A DNA stretch of 5,825 bases, taken from Planctomycetaceae bacterium (lineage in GTDB: Bacteria > Planctomycetota > UBA1135 > GCA-002686595). The notes below the pieces were generated by a model that ran no database searches, was not told the origin of the DNA, and saw nothing but the letters and a program-made list of their open reading frames with translations. How positions within the stretch are numbered: position 1 is the first letter of the stretch; every line of letters begins with the position of its first letter. Below are positions 1-4,831 of the stretch, in pieces. The stretch is taken from NCBI GenBank assembly GCA_013360535.1, contig JABWBL010000246.1, positions 1 through 5,825 of the forward strand. Reading direction: 5' to 3'. The position numbers were made by a program, and so were the translations under genes.

Positions 1-117
1 GGTCACCTGTAAGGGGTTTGCACCTCGAGTGCGGTACACACGGTCAGCCTATGACCGCGCCCTGGCCAGGTGGCCCCTCTCATCCCATCTCGGTATTCCT
101 GCTCCGGCGCGGGAGTC
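1..117. other. Intergenic region downstream of glyA, no supported gene
   Basis: The region lies beyond the glyA stop codon and runs to the left edge of the window. I see no open frame with convincing coding character, and no tRNA-like T-arm or other RNA signature. The only structure worth noting is a six-base-pair hairpin at 41-57. A 26-codon minus-strand ATG frame ending at position 3 exists but has no ribosome binding site or recognisable protein features. Confidence 0.6.
41..57 (-). terminator. Possible weak glyA terminator hairpin
   Basis: An exact inverted repeat pairs CGGTCA (41-46) with TGACCG (52-57) around a five-base loop. It lies about 60 bases past the glyA stop codon in the direction of glyA transcription. 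There is no T-rich tract after it on the minus strand, so it does not fit the classical intrinsic terminator. A stem this short could also be chance. Confidence 0.3.
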
Positions 118-1383
118 CTACCGGTAGATCGGGAACGAGCGGCACAGCTCGCCCACTTCGCCGCGCACGCGCGTCGCGACGCTCGTGTTGGTCGGCTCGG
201 CGAGCACGTCCGCGATCCAGTTGCCCAGCTGGCGCATGTGCGCCTCCTTCAGGCCGCGCGTCGTGATCGCCGCGGTGCCCAGGCGCACGCCCGAGGCCTT
301 GCTCGGCGGGTTCTGGTCGTAGGGGATCAGGTTCTTGTTGCAGGTCAGGTCGACCGAGTGGAGCACGTTCTCGGCGTCCTTGCCGGTCAGCTTCATCGGC
401 GTGACGTCGACGAGCATCAGGTGGTTGTCGGTGCCGCCCGACACGATGCGCAGCCCACGCGCGGCGAGCGTCTCCGCCAGCACCTTCGCATTGGCGCACA
501 CTTGCGCGGCGTAGACTGCGAAGCTCTTGTCGAGCGCCTCGCGGAACGCGACCGCCTTGGCCGCGATCACGTGCATGAACGGCCCGCCCTGCCCGCCGGG
601 GAACACGGCCGAGTTGATCGCCTTCATCACGTTCTCGTCGTTGCAAACGATCAGGCCACCGCGCGGGCCGCGCAGCGTCTTGTGCGTCGTCATCGTGACG
701 ACGTCGGCGTGCGGGACCGGGCTGGGGTGCTTGCCACCGGCGACGAGACCGGCGATGTGCGCCTGGTCGACGAGCAGCTTCGCTCCCACTTCCTTCGCGA
801 TCGCCCCGAAGGCCGCGAAGTCGATGCCGCGCGAATACGCCGACGCGCCCGCCATGATCACGGCCGGCTTGAACTCGAGCGCCGCCTCGCGCACGCGGTT
901 CATGTCGAGGCGCTCGGTGTCCTTCTCGACGCCGTAGCTCTTGAACTCGTAGAACACGCCCGAAAAGTTCTTGGGGTGCCCGTGCGAGAGGTGGCCGCCG
1001 TGGTCGAGCGACATGGCGAGCACGCGGTCGCGCGGCTTGGCGAGCGCCATCAGCGCCGCGATGTTGGCCTGCGTGCCGCTGTGCGGCTGGACGTTGGCCT
1101 GTGCGGCTCCGAACAGCTGCTTCGCGCGATCCCGCGCAAGGTCCTCGACCACGTCGACGAACTCGCAGCCGCCGTAGTAGCGCTTGCCGGGGTACCCCTC
1201 GGCGTACTTGTTGGTGAGCACCGTGCCCATGGCCGCCATCACCTCGCGCGAGGTGTGGTTCTCGCTCGCGATCAGCTCGAGCTGGCCTTCCTGGCGGGCG
1301 GTTTCCTGGCCGACGGCGGCCCACAGGGCCTCATCGGTCGGGCGGACGGACAGGTTCGACGCGGTCAGGCTCGGGCTTTGCAT
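118..1383 (-). CDS. glyA: Serine hydroxymethyltransferase (glycine hydroxymethyltransferase)
   Basis: This cytoplasmic PLP enzyme interconverts serine plus tetrahydrofolate with glycine plus 5,10-methylenetetrahydrofolate, the main entry to one-carbon metabolism. The 421-residue product has the usual bacterial GlyA length and aligns end to end with the family as I know it. Visible motifs are LIASEN (37-42), NKYAEGYPGKRYYGG (58-72) with the catalytic-site glutamate at 62, QPHSGTQAN (99-107), HGGHLSHG (128-135), DQAHIAGL (206-213) with the PLP-pyridine aspartate at 206, and THKTLRGPRGG (233-243) with the Schiff-base lysine at 235. FPGGQGGP (261-268) and SGVRLGT (364-370, substrate-carboxylate arginine 367) follow. 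The stop is TAG (complement of 118-120). The ATG at 1383 gives a normal-length N-terminus. No Shine-Dalgarno sequence precedes it. The Q after D206 is unusual, since M or A is typical, but the catalytic set appears intact. The gene is divergent from the DUF1573 gene. Confidence 0.97.
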   Translation of the reverse strand: MQSPSLTASNLSVRPTDEALWAAVGQETARQEGQLELIASENHTSREVMAAMGTVLTNKYAEGYPGKRYYGGCEFVDVVEDLARDRAKQLFGAAQANVQPHSGTQANIAALMALAKPRDRVLAMSLDHGGHLSHGHPKNFSGVFYEFKSYGVEKDTERLDMNRVREAALEFKPAVIMAGASAYSRGIDFAAFGAIAKEVGAKLLVDQAHIAGLVAGGKHPSPVPHADVVTMTTHKTLRGPRGGLIVCNDENVMKAINSAVFPGGQGGPFMHVIAAKAVAFREALDKSFAVYAAQVCANAKVLAETLAARGLRIVSGGTDNHLMLVDVTPMKLTGKDAENVLHSVDLTCNKNLIPYDQNPPSKASGVRLGTAAITTRGLKEAHMRQLGNWIADVLAEPTNTSVATRVRGEVGELCRSFPIYR

Positions 1384-1536
1384 GGTGCGGCCATTGTCCC
1401 CGCCGCCGCGCGCGGTTCAATTGCGCGTTCCCACTCGTTGCCCCCGACGCTCCCGTCCCCCCTCGCCTCCCCGCCGCCCCCGGCGCCGACGAGCCGCCTC
1501 CAACGTCCGGCCGGTCCGGTCCGTAGGCTCTTGCCC
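1384..1536. promoter_or_regulatory. Divergent intergenic region between glyA and the DUF1573 gene
   Basis: This 153-base gap separates the glyA start (minus) from the DUF1573 lipoprotein start (plus), so it should carry promoters in both directions. The middle is strongly pyrimidine-rich on the plus strand (about 1430-1500, runs of C). A CCGGCCGG palindrome at 1507-1514 and a tandem CCGGT repeat at 1511-1520 lie just upstream of the plus-strand gene and could be a protein-binding site, but they may only reflect high GC. The plus-strand ATG has TAGGCT at 1524-1529, a poor -10 match seven bases ahead of it, and no Shine-Dalgarno sequence. A candidate minus-strand promoter is listed separately. 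Confidence 0.5.
1393..1420 (-). promoter_or_regulatory. Candidate sigma70-type promoter for glyA
   Basis: On the minus strand TTGAAC (complement of 1415-1420) is followed after 16 bases by GACAAT (complement of 1393-1398). Each matches four of six consensus bases and the spacing is near the optimum of 17. Only nine bases separate the -10 box from the glyA ATG, so transcription would start at or within a few bases of the start codon. That agrees with the lack of a Shine-Dalgarno sequence there. The match is moderate and could be fortuitous, although AT-containing hexamers are rare in this GC-rich background. Confidence 0.35.
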
Positions 1537-2742
1537 ATGTCCCACCCTCGTTTCCTGCCCCACCTGTTCCTCGCCGCCGCACTCGGGCTCGGCACGCTGG
1601 CCTGCGAACCCGGAGATTCCGCCGCGCGCGAGTCCCACGAGCACCACGAAGGCGACGGCCACGACCACGGCGACGGGGCCAGCACTGACGTCCACGGGCA
1701 GGACGAGCGCGGCTTCGTGATCCTCGACCCGCAGCACGCCGCCCACCCCAACTGGGCCGACGTCGGCGACCTCGAGCTCGGCGACGTCGCGACGGCCACG
1801 GTGAAGCTCAAGAACGTCGAGAAGACTCCGATCACGATCCAGAGCGTGCTCTCGGGCTGCTCGTGCACCGTCCCGTCGCTCTCCTACGTGACGGAATCCG
1901 GCGAACGGGTCGAGGGCGACCCGACGTCGACCACGGAGGCGCTCGTCGTTCCGCCGGGCGCCGTGGTCGAGCTCGCCCTGCGCGTCGACAGCCAACTCTC
2001 GCCCGCGCGCAACAAGGACAAGCTCGTCGTCGTGCGGATGAACACCGACAGCGACTTTGATCCCTACGTGACGATCGAGCTGCGCATGAAGGTCGTCGCG
2101 GCCTTCCAGAGCGTGCCTCCGGAGCTCGACCTGCGGCGCATCCCGCGCAACGGCGGCGGTGCGGGCACGCTCCAGATCGGCGCGATCGGCGACAGCGGAC
2201 GCGGCCTCGTGCGCATCCTCGACCTGCCTCCGGGGTTCGACGCTGCGCTGGTCGAGGACCCGCCGATGGGCAACACGCCCGTCTGGACGCTGCGCGTGCG
2301 CGTGGAGCCGCCGCTCGCGCTCGGCCCCGGCGAGAAGAAGATCGCGCTCGCGACCACGGGCCCCGGCCGTGACGGCGAAGGTCGCCCCTACGAGGTGAAG
2401 GTGCGCTGGACCGCCGTGGAGGACGTCGAGATCGCTCCCGCGCGCATGCTCTTCCTGCGCGACGGCACGCTCGGACGCGAGGTCGCGCAGACCGAGCTCT
2501 TCGCGCGCCTGCCCGGCCACCTGCTCGCGATCACCTCCGCGACGATCGAAGGCACCGGCACCGACGGCCTGATCGTGCAGCTCGAGCCCGCTCCGCCCGT
2601 CACCGACGGTCGCGCGAACCGCTGGCGCATCACGGTCGACCCCGGCGCGGCACGCCAGCTCGGCACGGTCCAGGGCACGATCGTGCTCACCACCGACGAC
2701 CCCGCCTTCCCGCGCTTCGAGATCCCGATCGCACGCAAGTGA
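1537..2742 (+). CDS. DUF1573-like putative lipoprotein with histidine-rich N-terminus
   Basis: The 401-residue product has an N-terminal signal: a hydrophobic stretch at about 10-21 followed by TLAC, with Cys23 as candidate lipidation site (a permissive lipobox, since -3 is T rather than L). Next comes an acidic, histidine-rich linker (His at 34, 36, 37, 42, 44, 53) that could bind metal. Residues about 75-188 look like the immunoglobulin-like DUF1573 domain: a GDLELGDVATATVKLKN strand region, the GCSCT signature at 108-111 and the VVPPGAVVEL turn. The C-terminal half is beta-rich and ends in GTIVLTTDDPAFPRFEIPI (380-398), which resembles a second domain of this type. DUF1573 proteins are exported and mostly uncharacterised. 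I chose ATG 1537 because it directly precedes the signal peptide; the frame stays open far upstream, but that stretch is antisense to glyA. The gene converges with the small membrane protein, 20 bases away. Confidence 0.82.
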   Translation: MSHPRFLPHLFLAAALGLGTLACEPGDSAARESHEHHEGDGHDHGDGASTDVHGQDERGFVILDPQHAAHPNWADVGDLELGDVATATVKLKNVEKTPITIQSVLSGCSCTVPSLSYVTESGERVEGDPTSTTEALVVPPGAVVELALRVDSQLSPARNKDKLVVVRMNTDSDFDPYVTIELRMKVVAAFQSVPPELDLRRIPRNGGGAGTLQIGAIGDSGRGLVRILDLPPGFDAALVEDPPMGNTPVWTLRVRVEPPLALGPGEKKIALATTGPGRDGEGRPYEVKVRWTAVEDVEIAPARMLFLRDGTLGREVAQTELFARLPGHLLAITSATIEGTGTDGLIVQLEPAPPVTDGRANRWRITVDPGAARQLGTVQGTIVLTTDDPAFPRFEIPIARK

Positions 2743-2748
2743 GCGGCG

Positions 2749-2778
2749 GCCGCGCGCGAGCCTCAGCGCCCGCGCGGC
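2749..2778. terminator. Possible bidirectional hairpin between convergent genes
   Basis: GCCGCGCG (2749-2756) is the exact reverse complement of CGCGCGGC (2771-2778), with a 14-base loop. It spans the short gap between the convergent stop codons at 2742 and 2763 and runs into the 3' end of the minus-strand gene. The position suits a shared terminator. The arms are simple CG alternations and no T-tract follows on either side, so chance is a real alternative. Confidence 0.3.
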
Positions 2779-3047
2779 AGGGATTCGCCGAGGTGCACGA
2801 TTCGCAGCGCGAGGACGGCGGCGAGGATGGCGCACGCTCCGGCAGCCAACCCGAGCAGGACCACGCTCATGCTGGTGCGTTCGGCGTCCCCGAACATCAC
2901 GTAGCCGCCCTTGCCCCACAGGAACGTGGCGGGCACACCGATGGCGAAGCTCGTCGCGACGAGCAGCAGCACCCAGCGCCGCAGGCGCTTGATGCGCGCG
3001 TGCAGGGCGTCGACACGGGCGTCGAGTTGCGGATTTCGCTCTCGCAT
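2763..3047 (-). CDS. Small two-helix membrane protein of unknown function
   Basis: I do not recognise the family. From ATG 3047 the product is 94 residues: a charged, possibly coiled-coil N-terminus (NPQLDARVDALHARIKRLRR, 5-24), a first membrane helix at about 25-44 (WVLLLVATSFAIGVPATFLW), a short loop with GKGGYVMFGDAER (45-57), and a second membrane helix at about 60-81, ending in a basic tail. The arginine/lysine cluster before helix 1 predicts a hairpin with both ends in the cytoplasm. The frame is open to a GTG at 3110 (115 residues), but that codon lies inside a strong hairpin and the extra residues are arginine- and alanine-rich without visible features, so I prefer ATG 3047. Neither start has a Shine-Dalgarno sequence. 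The two clear membrane helices on the minus strand support this frame over the long overlapping frames on both strands. Confidence 0.68.
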   Translation of the reverse strand: MRERNPQLDARVDALHARIKRLRRWVLLLVATSFAIGVPATFLWGKGGYVMFGDAERTSMSVVLLGLAAGACAILAAVLALRIVHLGESLPRGR

Positions 3048-3099
3048 CTGGCTCAGGGGCGCGCGCCTGGCCGCTCGCGCCGGTCCCCATTCAAGCCGA

Positions 3100-3132
3100 G
3101 CTGCCGACACCGCACAAGGCGGCGTCGGCAGC
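3100..3132 (-). terminator. Strong hairpin, probable terminator of the secreted-protein gene
   Basis: GCTGCCGAC (3100-3108) is the exact reverse complement of GTCGGCAGC (3124-3132). Inside it, after one A-C mismatch (3109/3123), CCGC (3110-3113) pairs with GCGG (3119-3122), closing a five-base loop. That is 13 base pairs in all. It begins about 47 bases past the secreted-protein stop codon in the direction of transcription. No T-run follows, so it may act as a U-less terminator or as an mRNA 3'-end stabiliser. It also covers the alternative GTG start of the small membrane protein at 3110. Confidence 0.6.
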
Positions 3133-3148
3133 GGGGCCCGTCACGGGT

Positions 3149-3167
3149 CAGGACCGGTCAGGTCCTG
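3149..3167 (-). terminator. Second hairpin close to the secreted-protein stop codon
   Basis: CAGGACC (3149-3155) pairs exactly with GGTCCTG (3161-3167) around a five-base loop. It lies 12 bases past the TGA of the secreted-protein gene and 16 bases before the larger hairpin. Together they look like a tandem termination or 3'-end protection module. No T-tract is visible. Confidence 0.45.
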
Positions 3168-3179
3168 CTCGTCGTCGGA

Positions 3180-4760
3180 TCACATGAACACGCTCAGCAC
3201 CCAGCTCTCGCGGAGCGGGGTGACGACCGGCGGATTGCCCGGATTGGCGCCCCACAGCTGGGCACTGAAGCGCAGCGGCGTCGGGCCGAAGGTGCGCGTC
3301 ACCGGAATCACGAGGTCCAGCGCGTTGCGCTGCAGCGACGCGAGGTCGATCAGGATCGGGTCTCCCAGCGGAACGGGCGGAGTGTTCGAGCCAGCGGGCC
3401 CCTCGAGCTGCAGCCACACGAAACCGAACATGTAGCCATGGAGGTCGAAGCCGGTGACCTGGATGTGGATCTCGTCCATCGGCGAGTTGGGCGGAGAGTG
3501 ACGCACGGCCGTGAATCCGAACTCTCCGGCGCCCTGACGCATGTCGTCCGTCGCGGTCCCCATCCGGCGAGAGAGCGCCATGAGGTCGAAAGGATCGCCG
3601 ATGCAGGCGCTGTTCACGTTGTCAGGCGTTCCGGTCGACGGCGTCGAACCCGAGCCCGTCCGGGGCCGCAGCCCCTTCTTCTGCGTGATCTCCATCCCGG
3701 CCTGGGTCTTCAGCGAGGTCGTCGGGCAGGTCGTGGAAGTGGCGTCCCCCTGATACACGAGCAGCTGATCGAACACGCTCGTCGGCCAGACGTCCGAGTC
3801 CGGAGTGAGCGAGAACACCAGTCGACTCTGACCGCTGGGCGGGTGGACGAAGACCGAGAGCGCGTCGATCTCGACGGTGCCGATGTCGCGACCGTGGAAG
3901 AGCTGGTCGTGGCCGAACGCGATGGTCGGCCCGACCCACTCGAGCAGACTTGCGTCCCAGAGCAGCAGGTAGACGTTGGAGGCGGCCGGTGCCTGACTGT
4001 CGATGTCGAAGCCGAACTGGTTCAGCCAGGTGACATAGGACTTCGAGAGCGTGAAGTAGAACCGGTCGCGGACCGGAAACATCGGATCGGACTGGCCGGT
4101 GGAGTTCGCCGAGTGGACTCCCATCGCGAAGTCATGGTTGACGATCTCGCGATTGCCCGCGGGCTGCGGCAGCGCCTGCTGCAGGTTGAGCTGCGTGCCG
4201 GTGTACTCGATCCGAACGGTATCCACGAACCTCGGGTGGATGCCGGTGCTGCCTTCCGCGTAGTACGACATGATCTCGGTCGCGGGGTTGTTGCCCTGCA
4301 GGACACGAGTCTCGAGCAGGCTGCCCGGCATTCCGACGGCCTGCGAGTCGAGGACGATGGAGACCATGCACCACAGGTTCGGTGCCATCTGCATGCGCCC
4401 TTGGCCGTCGACGAGCGGCATGATGTCCCCGCCCGTGGAGATCCCTCCGAACTCCGGCGACCTGCCGCTGGGTGCCCACTTGGTCAGCTCCGCAAACGAG
4501 TAGTCGGGGTGAACGGCCGTCGCGGCCCCGAAGGTCGTCGCGTTCCACTCGAGCGGAATGCCCGAGTTCGCACCGGGCGCACGGATCCACAGGGCGGAGT
4601 CACCGCTCTCCCTGACGGTCATGCCGACCGCGAGGTTCGAGAACAGGCCATGCGCCCGTTCGGGCTGCACGGGTGTGCCTGGACTGGTCTGCGCAGCGAC
4701 CGGGAGCGCGAGTGAAACCGTGGCGAGCAAGCAGAAGCTTCGGAGAGTCTGGAGTTTCAT
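3180..4760 (-). CDS. Large secreted protein of unknown function
   Basis: The 526-residue product begins with a Sec signal peptide: Lys2 and Arg7, a hydrophobic core at about 8-20, and a VAA cleavage site after Ala23 that leaves Gln24 as the new N-terminus. I recognise no catalytic family. The mature part is rich in predicted beta strands, aromatics, Asp, Ser and Pro, with three cysteines (131, 345, 386) and no further membrane segment. Two stretches look alike: about 214-272, centred on RDRFYFTLSKS (231-241), and about 297-337, with EIDALSVF, RLVFSLTPDSD (313-323) and a following S-x-x-D. A later DPFDLMAL (389-396) echoes the IDAL motif. A Ser/Thr/Gly/Pro-rich linker lies at 367-380. The C-terminus (about 465-526) resembles a compact beta domain ending VLSVFM. 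I chose ATG 4760 for its signal peptide; the frame upstream overlaps the TPR gene. Likely export to the periplasm or cell surface; function unknown. Confidence 0.85.
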   Translation of the reverse strand: MKLQTLRSFCLLATVSLALPVAAQTSPGTPVQPERAHGLFSNLAVGMTVRESGDSALWIRAPGANSGIPLEWNATTFGAATAVHPDYSFAELTKWAPSGRSPEFGGISTGGDIMPLVDGQGRMQMAPNLWCMVSIVLDSQAVGMPGSLLETRVLQGNNPATEIMSYYAEGSTGIHPRFVDTVRIEYTGTQLNLQQALPQPAGNREIVNHDFAMGVHSANSTGQSDPMFPVRDRFYFTLSKSYVTWLNQFGFDIDSQAPAASNVYLLLWDASLLEWVGPTIAFGHDQLFHGRDIGTVEIDALSVFVHPPSGQSRLVFSLTPDSDVWPTSVFDQLLVYQGDATSTTCPTTSLKTQAGMEITQKKGLRPRTGSGSTPSTGTPDNVNSACIGDPFDLMALSRRMGTATDDMRQGAGEFGFTAVRHSPPNSPMDEIHIQVTGFDLHGYMFGFVWLQLEGPAGSNTPPVPLGDPILIDLASLQRNALDLVIPVTRTFGPTPLRFSAQLWGANPGNPPVVTPLRESWVLSVFM

Positions 4761-4778
4761 GATGGAGCCCTTGATGGA
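4760..4778 (-). promoter_or_regulatory. Translation initiation region of the secreted-protein gene
   Basis: On the minus strand AAGGG (complement of 4768-4772) lies seven bases ahead of the ATG at 4760, a suitable spacing for a short Shine-Dalgarno match. It is the best such match of any gene in the window. The sequence TCCATCA occurs twice, 12 bases apart (complements of 4772-4778 and 4760-4766), and brackets the AAGGG. Confidence 0.4.
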
Positions 4779-4795
4779 AGGAGAAGTGAATCGTT

Positions 4796-4828
4796 GGGCC
4801 GCAGCGCAGAGTGCGCTCGCGCTGGCCC
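4796..4828 (-). terminator. Hairpin immediately behind the TPR gene
   Basis: GGGCC (4796-4800) pairs with GGCCC (4824-4828). Inside it AGCGCA (4803-4808) pairs with TGCGCT (4812-4817) across a three-base loop, with unpaired bases between the two stems. An alternative register pairs AGCGC with GCGCT across a larger loop. The structure starts three bases past the TPR stop codon and ends 35 bases before the ATG of the secreted-protein gene. It has no T-tract. It is either a U-less terminator or an intercistronic stem-loop in a two-gene transcript. Confidence 0.5.
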
Positions 4829-4831
4829 GCG

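Larger units (their letters stand above)
3048..3179. other. Intergenic region with tandem hairpins
   Basis: This gap separates the stop of the secreted-protein gene (3180) from the preferred start of the small membrane protein (3047). It contains hairpins at 3100-3132 and 3149-3167, listed separately, and a minor four-base-pair stem CCCG/CGGG at 3137-3147 between them. The direct repeat GGTCAGG occurs at 3146-3152 and 3156-3162. If the small membrane protein really starts at the GTG at 3110, positions 3048-3110 are coding. Confidence 0.55.

Noticed and set aside
3..83. 26-codon minus-strand ORF downstream of glyA
   Set aside because: It has no ribosome binding site, no recognisable sequence and a length expected by chance.
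80..1324. 414-codon minus-strand frame overlapping glyA
   Set aside because: It is a shifted-frame shadow of glyA with low-complexity Arg/Ala/Gly/Pro composition; glyA itself is certain.
1430..1500. C-rich tract upstream of the DUF1573 gene considered as a G-quadruplex or regulatory RNA
   Set aside because: The C runs are irregular in length and spacing and no stable stem or known riboswitch element is visible. They are most simply explained by high GC in a non-coding gap.
70..1536. Long plus-strand open frame continuous with the DUF1573 gene
   Set aside because: It is antisense to glyA, arginine/histidine/alanine-rich with no domain, and reflects the high GC3 of glyA. The signal peptide beginning at 1537 marks the real start.
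2746..2753. GCGGCCGC palindrome between the convergent genes
   Set aside because: An eight-base GC palindrome is expected by chance at this base composition and has no neighbouring copies.
1417..3090. 557-codon minus-strand frame opposite the DUF1573 gene
   Set aside because: It is antisense to the DUF1573 gene and out of frame with the small membrane protein. Its composition (Arg, His, Ala, Val repeats) is typical of an antisense shadow.
2739..4715. 658-codon plus-strand frame opposite the secreted-protein gene
   Set aside because: There are no motifs or signal; it is antisense to a protein with a clear signal peptide and coherent beta-rich sequence.
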